Shown one piece after another: positions 1 through 7,345 of a stretch of DNA of 32,745 bases. Below the pieces are notes generated by a model. It made no database searches, was not told the origin of the DNA, and was given only the letters and a program-made list of their open reading frames with translations. Position 1 is the stretch's first letter; each line of letters starts with the position of its first letter. The DNA lies in the IMG/VR virus record IMGVR_UViG_3300025570_002156, positions 1 through 32,745 of that record; one strand, given 5' to 3'. A program made the position numbers and the translations under genes. The stretch comes from a virus.

Positions 1-370
1 TAATCCTAAAATGTAACTGATCAGCATGTATTACATTACTTGCGTCTGTTAGTGTTTTATTCGTGAACGAAATAGGACCATCAGCAAGGTCAGTAACATC
101 ACTCATCAAATGAGTGTGTATGGCTGGAGCAAAATCACCAGAAACATTTATAGCATCTAAAGCTATTTGAGTAGCGGTGCTTATTGGTTTGTTGAGATCA
201 GAAGTATTGTTGACGTTTTCAAGACCAGCAACATCAGCTTGAGTTAAAAGAACATCTCCAACTCTGCCAGCAACAGAAGTTACAGCGCTTTCAGCTACCT
301 TATTAGTAACTTTCGCAGTTCTAATTGGGCTGTTTAAATTGGTTATTGTTACTGTGATTGGTTCAGCCAT
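1..370 (-). CDS. Tail-fibre-like protein, N-terminal part (gene continues beyond window start)
   Basis: The start codon at 368-370 shares a base with the stop of the upstream gene (TAATG), so the two are probably translationally coupled. The visible 123 residues contain GRVGDVLLTQADVAGLENVN followed by NTSDLNKPISTATQIALD. This pairing recurs in phage tail fibres and other virion appendage proteins (GxVGxVxLTxADVxxLxNVxNTSDxxKPxSTATQxAL). A later stretch, ASNVIHADQLHFRI, resembles the beginning of another repeated fibre module. The C-terminal, probably receptor-binding part lies outside the window. Assignment as a virion fibre rests on the motifs; the exact position on the tail is inference. 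Confidence 0.7.
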   Translation of the reverse strand, partial: MAEPITVTITNLNSPIRTAKVTNKVAESAVTSVAGRVGDVLLTQADVAGLENVNNTSDLNKPISTATQIALDAINVSGDFAPAIHTHLMSDVTDLADGPISFTNKTLTDASNVIHADQLHFRI

Positions 371-714
371 TAGTCTGTTATGTGTCTGCTTGTTTTAAGA
401 TACATGGTTTCAGTATAATAGACTGCGCCACTAGGCTCTACGAACTTAATATCGTATTGCAAGCTATAATCAGCTGGTAATACTAATGTTTCGGCTGGTG
501 TAGCAGAAATGCCTACAATACCACTAGCGAAAGAGCCGCTATCAACAGCAAAAGACAAAAGTCCGCTGGCACCTGGTGACTCTTTTAAATCGCTACTAAC
601 GCCCCAACCACTTATGTTTACAGCTATATCAGACTCATCCAAACAGGTAATAACTTGTTCAAAAGTGGAGCCTCTTTTGATTTCTGTTACAGTTTTTTCC
701 AAATCACAAGACAT
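370..714 (-). CDS. Small Ig-like tail/baseplate protein (BppU-N-like fold)
   Basis: This 114-residue protein has the layout of the small beta-sandwich modules found in many phage baseplate and tail genes. A charged start (KTVTEIKRGSTFEQVITCLD) is followed by a segment meaning 'DxxGxPVDLSGxxVxxxLK' in the family (here IAVNISGWGVSSDLKES). It ends with a strand pair, LPADYSLQYDIKFVEPSGAV and YYTETMYLKTSRHITD. It sits directly upstream of the fibre gene with a one-base TAATG overlap. No enzymatic motif is visible. A structural role in the tail is likely; the family name is from pattern recognition, not a search. Confidence 0.5.
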   Translation of the reverse strand: MSCDLEKTVTEIKRGSTFEQVITCLDESDIAVNISGWGVSSDLKESPGASGLLSFAVDSGSFASGIVGISATPAETLVLPADYSLQYDIKFVEPSGAVYYTETMYLKTSRHITD

Positions 715-724
715 CTTATATGTT

Positions 725-752
725 AATACACAAAATAGGAAGAAGGTGTATT
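725..752. repeat. Inverted repeat in the gap upstream of the 370-714 gene
   Basis: Perfect 7-bp arms (aatacac at 725-731, gtgtatt at 746-752) enclose a 14-nt spacer. They lie about 10 nt before the start codon at 714, in the 221-nt gap (715-935) between the fibre genes and the FkbM gene. The gap is very AT-rich and holds no ORF I can support. The repeat could be an operator or a weak hairpin in the 5' leader, but arms this short may arise by chance in such DNA. Confidence 0.3.
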
Positions 753-935
753 GACTTTTAGCAAGTTACTTGTTTAATGAGAATTAGTGGAAAAGTTGTA
801 TTTATTTTTCAAACAGAAATATTTTAAGTGTATAAGGGAGAATTTTTCGTTTTGAAAATTTTTTCATTCTGTAAAATTGTAACCAAATTTTTCAATTACC
901 AAAGACTCCTTCTCCGCAACCATAGTCTGTCTATA

Positions 936-1577
936 CTATAGTTCATTGTTAAATAGCAATTCCCTTCTAAAATATGTATCATTTATCCATATATCATTAT
1001 GGATATGTGTTCGAACATGTTTAAAGCCATGTTCCACTAAAATAGATTTACATAAGTCCCAATTCGGATGATAGCTTTCAATAATAATAATATAAACAGG
1101 GATGTCCCAGTTCATTGTCTGCAATACTTCATGTTCGCACCCCTCAACATCTATAGAAAATAAATCAATATAATTGATTTTAGATTCCATTAAAACTCCA
1201 TGCATTGGTTTTGCTGGAACTGAAATTATTTCCGAATCTTGGTGCCAGCGCTCCTTAAATTTAGAAGAAGTTTGATTAACCACGCTAGATACCAACGGTT
1301 GTTTTGAAACATACATATCAACTTGTGATTGATCTTTTGATATTGCACAGTTGAAACATTGGCTGTTAGGGCGGTTATGCTCTAATAATTTAAATTGTTG
1401 TGGGTCTGGTTCTATTAATACTCCAGAAAACCCCAATGATCTTTCAAACATACATGAGTTGGATTGCTTAACCCCATCTACAGCACCTAACTCAACAAAG
1501 CAACCATCATCTATACTTTGATTAATATAATTTTCGAAAATAAAGGTATCTTCTCCATGCAAACTATATGACTTCAT
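936..1577 (-). CDS. FkbM-family SAM-dependent methyltransferase
   Basis: Predicted 213-residue methyltransferase of the FkbM / Methyltransf_21 type, which commonly O-methylates sugars or other small hydroxylated groups. Seen: SAM-binding motif I FVELGAVDG at about 27-35, the acidic motif EPDP at 56-59, and the family motif IDLFSIDVEGCEHEVL at 137-152. The N-terminus YSLHGEDTFIFENY matches the usual FkbM opening (YSQxGED). I chose the start at 1577, not the longer frame opening at 1619, because it gives an ATGA overlap with the preceding glycosyltransferase stop and begins right at the conserved motif. It is the last gene of the five-gene sulfation/glycosylation run and may cap or modify its glycan product. 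The acceptor is unknown. Confidence 0.85.
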   Translation of the reverse strand: MKSYSLHGEDTFIFENYINQSIDDGCFVELGAVDGVKQSNSCMFERSLGFSGVLIEPDPQQFKLLEHNRPNSQCFNCAISKDQSQVDMYVSKQPLVSSVVNQTSSKFKERWHQDSEIISVPAKPMHGVLMESKINYIDLFSIDVEGCEHEVLQTMNWDIPVYIIIIESYHPNWDLCKSILVEHGFKHVRTHIHNDIWINDTYFRRELLFNNEL

Positions 1578-2557
1578 AATTTTGCTTTCAATCCTTTTAG
1601 TGTTAATATTTCTGAGCAAATAAACTTATCATCTATCTTCTCAATATCAAAATCATTTTTATATATCTCAATACACTTCGCCAATAAAAATTCACCAAAG
1701 CCAAAATCAGCAGAATGTCTAAAGAATATATTATAGAAGTTAGCAATGTTTTTCTTCATACGCAAGACACGCTCTTTATCTTCTAAAAGTAATACGACTT
1801 GCTCATGAATATATTCCATACTATGTTCTCGTAAATCAAATCGTAATATATAATCATCTACATTATCAAATATATTCTCCCATCCATAATCATTCATTGA
1901 TGAAATCATAATTGGAATACATCCCGACATAATAACATCAAAAAAAGAATGCGCCCAAGGCTTGTCGCCTCTAATTATATATGCAGCATCTGAATTCGAT
2001 AGCCTAATAATATGATCAGTAAACACTTTAGGATCGACTTTTGTTTTATAAACATCTTCCGCAAACTCCGATATTTCAAATCTAGAATCATCTATTGTAT
2101 TATAAAACTGAATAAATGGTCTCCGTGTGGTTATATGAGTTTTGCTACGACTGCACCAATAAACCTTATTATGAAATGATGTATTTTGAATATTATAGTC
2201 TAACCAGTATTTAGGTTTCTGTGATACAAGATTGTTATATATCGGGCCATTCGGCATTGGAATTAAATACGGTATATTACAAAAATCATGGATTGAAAAA
2301 CAAAAGTTCTTAAAGGTGGGTATATTATCTATTCTATCATCAACACAATAACCATTTCTAATACCTTTCCTATCGCTATTTAATATGCCTTTTAAAATAT
2401 AGATATGTTTGTCTTCTGGTTTAAGATTACTATTAAAATCTTTTTTCTCAATAACAATATCCGCTTCAATCTTCGAATTGACAAAATTAATACCATCGAA
2501 AGAAAAATCTTTAAAATACCTATCCTTGGTATTAGATCTAGTGAAGATTGAAATCAT
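1574..2557 (-). CDS. Exostosin-like (GT47-type) glycosyltransferase
   Basis: 327 residues. The C-terminal half carries the exostosin signature: IIRGDKPWAHSFFDVIMSGC (about 194-213), then IPIMISS. This corresponds to the family pattern (R)GDxxxxxRxxDxIxxGCIPVIIS that binds the nucleotide sugar. The N-terminal half (HIYILKGILN, CFSIHDFCNIPYLIPMPNG) looks like the divergent acceptor domain of a GT-B fold. No signal peptide or membrane segment is seen, so it would be cytoplasmic. It overlaps the sulfotransferase upstream by 20 bp and the methyltransferase downstream by an ATGA. Exostosins elongate glycosaminoglycan-like chains in animals, and bacterial and viral relatives have varied specificities. 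The sugar transferred cannot be told from sequence. Confidence 0.7.
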   Translation of the reverse strand: MISIFTRSNTKDRYFKDFSFDGINFVNSKIEADIVIEKKDFNSNLKPEDKHIYILKGILNSDRKGIRNGYCVDDRIDNIPTFKNFCFSIHDFCNIPYLIPMPNGPIYNNLVSQKPKYWLDYNIQNTSFHNKVYWCSRSKTHITTRRPFIQFYNTIDDSRFEISEFAEDVYKTKVDPKVFTDHIIRLSNSDAAYIIRGDKPWAHSFFDVIMSGCIPIMISSMNDYGWENIFDNVDDYILRFDLREHSMEYIHEQVVLLLEDKERVLRMKKNIANFYNIFFRHSADFGFGEFLLAKCIEIYKNDFDIEKIDDKFICSEILTLKGLKAKL

Positions 2558-3200
2558 AATTAAATTTATTTATTGCCCACTTTTCCTTTTCTGCGACCAT
2601 ATCAATAAGTTCCTGAGTGAATAAATCTTTCTTGTTGATATTTAAATTCGATGATTTGTTTCTATGTGGAAATTGTTGTTTAGGAAGATTAACCAACTGA
2701 CAAAAATCATTAAAATCGTTTTGAATGTTTTCTAGTTGACCAATTCTATCCATTATTATATTGTTATTACTATCGATAAGATAAGACATTTGAGAGGGAT
2801 TATTTATAATTAAATCTCTTAAAACCTCTTTGTAAGTTTTATTATCAAACCTTTTGACGACGTTCATCTTTTGTCTCTCTTTATTTTCATTTAAAGGTTC
2901 GTTGTCATTTCTGTAGAACTCTAGCTTTGATTTATAATAAGTTAAAAAGGAAAAATACCTATCCCAAGGATTTCTTACAATGCTATATTTAAAATAGTCA
3001 TTATAATCCCAGCCTCGTTTATTAAATTCAGTAATTGCTTCACTAATGGTTCCGTGTTGTTTAAACTCATCATTGCAAACTGGCCTAGGACTCACCTTCT
3101 CCTCAATAACGCCTAAAGGTAGCAAGCTCTTTCTAATCGAGTTTGATGCGGTTTTGGGTATGGCTATTATTAAAAACTTATGTTTATGTGATATTATCAT
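2538..3200 (-). CDS. PAPS-dependent sulfotransferase (Sulfotransfer_2-like)
   Basis: 220 residues with both PAPS-binding elements: the 5'-phosphosulfate loop IPKTASNSIRKS (about 14-25) and the 3'-phosphate motif YSIVRNPWDRYFSF (about 72-85). Spacing and the short C-terminus fit carbohydrate sulfotransferases of the Sulfotransfer_2 group, which transfer sulfate from PAPS to sugar hydroxyls. The start forms an ATGA overlap with the fusion gene upstream. The end overlaps the exostosin-like gene by 20 bp. No membrane anchor is present, unlike Golgi relatives, so a cytoplasmic reaction is expected. The host would have to supply PAPS, since no APS kinase is seen here. Confidence 0.85.
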   Translation of the reverse strand: MIISHKHKFLIIAIPKTASNSIRKSLLPLGVIEEKVSPRPVCNDEFKQHGTISEAITEFNKRGWDYNDYFKYSIVRNPWDRYFSFLTYYKSKLEFYRNDNEPLNENKERQKMNVVKRFDNKTYKEVLRDLIINNPSQMSYLIDSNNNIIMDRIGQLENIQNDFNDFCQLVNLPKQQFPHRNKSSNLNINKKDLFTQELIDMVAEKEKWAINKFNYDFNLH

Positions 3201-4924
3201 TTTATGAGGTTTAGTTTAACTGGAGTGCTGAAAATCTTAGCTATCCAATAAATAAAGCCAGAACCATGTTTATATACACTATGTGACTCCACAGAATTCG
3301 CCAATGTTACTAATTTCATATCAAATACAGCATGGAAAATACCATCATCAGTTGTTTTTATTTCACCAGAAAACCCAGAAGGGTTCTTTTGAATGTGATT
3401 ACTTTCCAAATGAAGAATATGGATTGGTAGTGTTTTGTTTTTTTCTTTTAAATATTTTTTTAAATCGTTTGAGTCTGATAAAACTATAATTGGCTTATCA
3501 TCCTCATTTGATTTGAAAAAGCATTTAACTAAACAATCTTTATATAGTTCTTCTAGGTTTTTACCATGATCAGAAAAGCTGTTTTGATCTCCAAGTCTGA
3601 AATGAATAATGTTATAACCAATGGGCTTTAAGCCTTCTTGTTTCAAACAATCGTCAACAAAACTATTAATTTGGTCTGTAAATTGCAGCCTACTTTTTAG
3701 AAAAGCACAACATCTATTATTAAGCGGCGGCATTAAATTCAAATAATTTATGACATCTCTACTGTCTGTTAAGCATGGATGGTAATTTGAGAAAATGTAT
3801 TTAGTTTCTTGTGGTTTTGTTGTTAGTATGCAGTTTTCTGTATGTTTTTTTAACGAATGCATAAAGTTTCGTGTGTTTTGAAGCTTTAAAGGAATGTCAT
3901 CAATCTTGAAGTTTTTATGTTGGCTTTTTCTATGCTTGAAGTATTTGCTGATCTTATGCCTGTTAATATCAATATCAAAATCAAAACCCTTACTCATACA
4001 ATGGTTAAATAAGTTTACAGAACCCCTTAAAAAATCTCCAAAACCCCCATTTGAACCTTCATAAAAACAGTTTATGACCTTACCTTTAGTTTGTTTTTCG
4101 TCTATGATTTTATTGTTGGCAAACTTTTCATAAAGTAATCTGTCCCATTTTGTTTTGTTGTCAAAGTGTTTTTGAGCGTCTTTATCTAAGTCTTTGTATA
4201 GCGTAATTTGTTTGGTGCTGTTTTCATTTCTCATTTCTTGTTTGTCTTTTATTTTTAGATCAAAGTCTTTTAAATTAAAACACTCCTTACATACTTTTAA
4301 GATGATTGAATCCACATCCGATAAGTTAGAGACCAACATTCCATCTAGCGTGTCGCATGTTTTATTAAAATGTTCTTCAGTAACAATTGTTTCGTCCGAC
4401 AATTTAAGCATCCGTCTAATTAACCAAGACTCCTCTAGGTCATAAGATTTTAAATAATCAGAGAAATTTTTATGATTAAAGCCTTTTGCTGTAGGTTCGT
4501 GGTTAGACTGTTCTGACGATAAGTAATTATATAAGGATAAAGTTTTTTCGTAAGGCTCTCTTAAAAATATAAACTCATAAGGATCTAAATTATCTGAAAG
4601 ATTTTTATATATGTAATCTTTATAATCATTAAAGCTTCTTCCGCACACCTCAATAAATAACAAATTCAAATCATTAAGATCAAAATCGTCATAATCAACA
4701 GAATATGTCCAGCGATCATTGATGCATTTATATTTACCATCAAGATCCTCTTCTGAAGAACAAATCAAACGATAGAGGATATACTCACCCCTCTTTACCA
4801 TGATGTGTCTTATATTGGGACCACATATATAATTTCTAATAACGTAAAAAATTTTATTGAAAGTATATGTTCCCGCACATTTTGGGACATGAAAAAATAC
4901 TGGAAGTTTTTTATTAAAGCTCAT
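3197..4924 (-). CDS. Two-domain fusion: sulfotransferase plus HxRxGD (fucosyltransferase-like) glycosyltransferase
   Basis: 575 residues in two parts. Residues 1 to about 270 are a Sulfotransfer_2-type domain, with 5'-PAPS loop FHVPKCAGTYTFNK (11-24) and 3' motif FLREPYEKTLSLYNYL (120-135). The LREPxExxLSxYxYL form resembles heparan-sulfate-2-O-type sulfotransferases. Residues about 285-575 hold GGFGDFLRG (293-301) and HFRLGD (441-446). HxRxGD is the nucleotide-binding signature of GT-B fucosyltransferases (GT11, GT23 and protein O-fucosyltransferase groups). The two domains are joined by a lysine-rich linker. The gene overlaps both neighbouring sulfotransferase genes (ATGA downstream, 11 bp upstream). 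The sulfotransferase half is well supported. The sugar added by the second half is a guess from one motif. Confidence 0.7.
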   Translation of the reverse strand: MSFNKKLPVFFHVPKCAGTYTFNKIFYVIRNYICGPNIRHIMVKRGEYILYRLICSSEEDLDGKYKCINDRWTYSVDYDDFDLNDLNLLFIEVCGRSFNDYKDYIYKNLSDNLDPYEFIFLREPYEKTLSLYNYLSSEQSNHEPTAKGFNHKNFSDYLKSYDLEESWLIRRMLKLSDETIVTEEHFNKTCDTLDGMLVSNLSDVDSIILKVCKECFNLKDFDLKIKDKQEMRNENSTKQITLYKDLDKDAQKHFDNKTKWDRLLYEKFANNKIIDEKQTKGKVINCFYEGSNGGFGDFLRGSVNLFNHCMSKGFDFDIDINRHKISKYFKHRKSQHKNFKIDDIPLKLQNTRNFMHSLKKHTENCILTTKPQETKYIFSNYHPCLTDSRDVINYLNLMPPLNNRCCAFLKSRLQFTDQINSFVDDCLKQEGLKPIGYNIIHFRLGDQNSFSDHGKNLEELYKDCLVKCFFKSNEDDKPIIVLSDSNDLKKYLKEKNKTLPIHILHLESNHIQKNPSGFSGEIKTTDDGIFHAVFDMKLVTLANSVESHSVYKHGSGFIYWIAKIFSTPVKLNLIK

Positions 4925-5711
4925 TTATCCAGTCAAAGCTTTGTTTGATCTGTTCTGAGAACTCTCTGCCTAAAACATCATGCCAATCTGGCTCAAGTGG
5001 CTTAACTACATTGCGGATACTATGCTCACCATACGGCCATCCAAGCTCATGTTCTTCAGTATATTGCTCCACATTCATTGGATTAACTTCAAACCTATCC
5101 ATCTCAAGGTAATCCCAGATTTTATTCATCTCTTCTACTGGATTGCTAGTGAGTTCTTCTGCGTGAACAAAGTATAATTTATCTTTGTGGCGTTTAATAG
5201 CATCGTGAAGTCTTTCAACCGCAATACCAAGAGGTGGAGTTTGTAACCATCCTTGTGATCTCTTTTCAATGGTCGTCCAGTTCTGTGGGTTTTGTTTTTC
5301 AATACCAACAAACCGTGATGGGTGTTTAATTCTTAGCTTCTCAAAACTAGATAAAATACCACGAATATCCCTTACTGGCACTAATACTTTTGCATCTGGA
5401 AATACTTTAAACAATTGATCCAAATGACCAACCCAACTTCTGCATTTATCTACCACAACTGGTCGATCAGTGTCATCATTAAAAGCATTTTGAACGCCGC
5501 CTTTTACAAAATTAATGTATTGTCTTTCACCATCTAGTGGGGTTTTAAATGTTTTAAATTCCTCTGTTTCAAAGAAGTCTCTAGCAATATATCCCATCTC
5601 ATGAACGCCAGATGTGGCAGTGGCATGAACTTTCGGGTTTTGGGCTAATAGGTTTTGAAGAAGAGTAGAGCAAGCTCTAGGAAGACCAGATGTGAAATGA
5701 ACTGTTTTCAT
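4914..5711 (-). CDS. Sulfotransferase family protein (P-loop, PAPS-dependent)
   Basis: 265 residues beginning almost immediately with the 5'-PAPS loop, SGLPRACSTLLQNLLAQNP (8-26). The 3'-phosphate motif is VLVPVRDIRGILSSFEK (109-125). The phrase VVVDKCRSW (85-93) and the aromatic/acidic C-terminus fit the single-domain sulfotransferase type that occurs in cyanophage and other marine phage genomes. It is the first gene of the five-gene run. A near-consensus promoter ends 8 nt before its ATG, so its mRNA would be nearly leaderless. It overlaps the next gene by 11 bp. The acceptor is unknown; candidates are the glycan built by the downstream glycosyltransferases or a host or phage surface sugar. 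Confidence 0.85.
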   Translation of the reverse strand: MKTVHFTSGLPRACSTLLQNLLAQNPKVHATATSGVHEMGYIARDFFETEEFKTFKTPLDGERQYINFVKGGVQNAFNDDTDRPVVVDKCRSWVGHLDQLFKVFPDAKVLVPVRDIRGILSSFEKLRIKHPSRFVGIEKQNPQNWTTIEKRSQGWLQTPPLGIAVERLHDAIKRHKDKLYFVHAEELTSNPVEEMNKIWDYLEMDRFEVNPMNVEQYTEEHELGWPYGEHSIRNVVKPLEPDWHDVLGREFSEQIKQSFDWINEL

Positions 5712-5719
5712 ATACTAGT

Positions 5720-5747
5720 ATTATATATACTAATAAAAAAAAGTCAA
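5720..5747 (-). promoter_or_regulatory. Sigma-70-like promoter of the sulfotransferase operon
   Basis: Read on the minus strand: -35 TTGACT (5742-5747), a 16-nt spacer, then a perfect -10 TATAAT (5720-5725). The ATG follows after only 8 nt, so a start 6-7 nt past the -10 would give an almost leaderless mRNA. The -10 sits within a small inverted repeat (tagtat 5716-5721 / atacta 5727-5732), a possible operator. It lies in the 42-nt gap after the LRR gene. Confidence 0.7.
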
Positions 5748-5753
5748 CAAAAA

Positions 5754-6626
5754 TTATGGTATGTTAGGGTAGTTTGTCCAATCTATTACGGTGACTCCTG
5801 TTTTGCCGCCAACTGTTTGACCAGCGCCCAATGTCCAGCCGCTGGCTACTGCATCTTTAGCATAGACGGTAGTTAGTCCAGAGACGTAAAATGCCTGACT
5901 ACCAACGTTTGCTAATGGAGGCGCTAGATATGCTGTAGTCAAGAGAGAGCAATAAAAAAAAGCATAATTCGAAATACTCGTAACACTATTCGGAATCACT
6001 AATGGACCAGTTAAGCCAGAACAACCACCAAAAGAATAACTCGTAATAGTTGTAACACTATTTCCAATAGTTAATGAACCGTTAAAGCCTTGGCAATAAT
6101 AAAAAGCATAACTCCCAATACTCGTAACACTATCTGGAATCACTAAATCACCAGTTAAGCCAATGCAATATCTAAAAGCATAACTCCCAATACTTGTAAC
6201 ACTATTTCCAATCGTTAATGGACCAGACCAAGAATCGCTACTGAAACCCATATTAAAAGCATAATCCCCAATAGTTGTAACACTATCTGGAATAACTAAT
6301 GAACCAGTTAAGCCATTGCAATAATAAAAAGCACTACTCCCAATACTCGTGCAACTTGTGCCAATTACTAATCCTTTTAAAGAGGCGTCGTTGCTTTTCC
6401 AGTTATCTGGTATATCTCCTTGGATTTGGTCATAAGATGGACCAGTAGAATCAAAAACAATAGTTTGAGTTCCAATACCGCCGCCTTCTATAGCGTCCCA
6501 TGATGATCCGTTAAATGATTTGTGTTCGCTTGTTGTTTCATCAAACACAATAGTCCCAACGGCAACGTCAGTTGGAAGATCTGAAGTTGCGTATTTAGCT
6601 GGTGGTATTTTAGTTGTGTGTGACAT
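5754..6626 (-). CDS. BspA-like leucine-rich-repeat protein, copy 1 (virion-associated?)
   Basis: 290 residues. The N-terminus (SHTTKIPPAKYATSDLP, then VGTIVFDETT and FNGSSWDAI) follows the pattern GTxxYDxTxxxxxxxNGSxW that opens many phage fibre and virion proteins. The rest is a string of LRR_5 (BspA/TpLRR-type) repeats of about 23-27 residues, with the core SIGxxAFxxCxxLxGxLxIxxSVT, about six in all. It ends WTNYPNIP. Such repeats form a curved solenoid used for protein or carbohydrate binding in bacterial surface proteins. The codons around the Cys of each repeat vary while the framework is constant. The gene follows copy 2 with one base between stop and start. A receptor-binding or adhesion role is inference. 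Confidence 0.8.
   Translation of the reverse strand: MSHTTKIPPAKYATSDLPTDVAVGTIVFDETTSEHKSFNGSSWDAIEGGGIGTQTIVFDSTGPSYDQIQGDIPDNWKSNDASLKGLVIGTSCTSIGSSAFYYCNGLTGSLVIPDSVTTIGDYAFNMGFSSDSWSGPLTIGNSVTSIGSYAFRYCIGLTGDLVIPDSVTSIGSYAFYYCQGFNGSLTIGNSVTTITSYSFGGCSGLTGPLVIPNSVTSISNYAFFYCSLLTTAYLAPPLANVGSQAFYVSGLTTVYAKDAVASGWTLGAGQTVGGKTGVTVIDWTNYPNIP
5969..6356. repeat. Tandem imperfect coding repeats (LRR units, copy 1)
   Basis: About six units of roughly 70-80 bp share the plus-strand core cccaatactcgtaacactat or close variants (near 5969, 6041, 6116, 6186, 6267 and 6340). They encode the LRR_5 repeats of the overlapping gene. The same core recurs in the two sister genes, which gives ample homology for unequal recombination or gene conversion. 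Confidence 0.75.
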
Positions 6627-6627
6627 C

Positions 6628-7344
6628 TTATGGTATGTTAGGGTAGTTTGTCCATTCGGTTATAGTCAATGATTTACCTTGAAATGTTTGCGCTCCAGAA
6701 GTATATCCTAATGCTGTTACACCATTAACATATATAGTAGTGAGACCAGCCCCTCCTAAAGCGTTTACCCCAACCCATGATGATGCTGGTGTGTTAACAT
6801 AGAGTGTAGAGAAACTATTGCAATAATAAAACGTATAACTCCCAATACTTGTAACACTATCTGGTATAACTATTGCTCCTCCAAAAGTAGTATCAGTAAA
6901 AGCATAAGCCCCAATACTCGTAACACTATTTCCAATAATTAATGAACCAGTTAAGTCAACGCAATTCTGAAAAGCCCTATTCCCAATACTTGTAACACTA
7001 TCTGGGATAACTAATGAACCAGTTAAGGCGGAGCAACTATAAAAAGCATTACTCCCAATACTTGTACATGATGTCCCAATTACTAATCCTTTTAAAGAGC
7101 TGTCGCTGATTTTCCAGTTGGCGGGAATGTCTCCTTGGATTTGGTCGATTACCCCAGCTACATTATCTCTAACGTAAGTAGTAGAGCCTACACCTCCAGA
7201 ACCCCCGAAGTCACCCCAAGAACTATTCTTAAACGCAACCATCTTTTGGTTGGTTTTATCATAAGCAACTGTTCCTTCTGGCGGGTTGCTAGGAAGGTCG
7301 CCAGCTGCATATTGGCTAGGTGGCTCTTTACTTGTGTGGCTCAT
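6628..7344 (-). CDS. BspA-like leucine-rich-repeat protein, copy 2
   Basis: 238 residues, paralogous to the genes on either side. The N-terminus SHTSKEPPSQYAAGDLP, with EGTVAYDKT and FKNSSWGDF, is the same virion-type opening. A linker IDQIQGDIPANWKISDSSLK is shared by all three copies. Four LRR_5 units follow (TSIGSNAFYSCSALTGSLVI and variants), then a short tail, STLYVNTPASSWVGVNALGG, also found in copy 3. The end is WTNYPNIP. The gene starts 1 nt after the stop of the DUF4376-like gene. It is shorter than copy 1 by about two repeats, which fits expansion and contraction of the array. Confidence 0.8.
   Translation of the reverse strand: MSHTSKEPPSQYAAGDLPSNPPEGTVAYDKTNQKMVAFKNSSWGDFGGSGGVGSTTYVRDNVAGVIDQIQGDIPANWKISDSSLKGLVIGTSCTSIGSNAFYSCSALTGSLVIPDSVTSIGNRAFQNCVDLTGSLIIGNSVTSIGAYAFTDTTFGGAIVIPDSVTSIGSYTFYYCNSFSTLYVNTPASSWVGVNALGGAGLTTIYVNGVTALGYTSGAQTFQGKSLTITEWTNYPNIP
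6839..7075. repeat. Tandem imperfect coding repeats (LRR units, copy 2)
   Basis: Four units share the cccaatact(c/t)gtaacactat core near 6839, 6910, 6980 and 7056, matching the LRR_5 repeats of the gene they lie in. They are close in sequence to the arrays near 5969-6356 and 8143-8305. Confidence 0.7.
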
Positions 7345-7345
7345 A

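Noticed and set aside
509-754. Plus-strand ORF of 81 residues opposite the Ig-like gene
   Set aside because: It lies antisense to a protein with clear phage-type sequence and has no supporting start context; it is a shadow.
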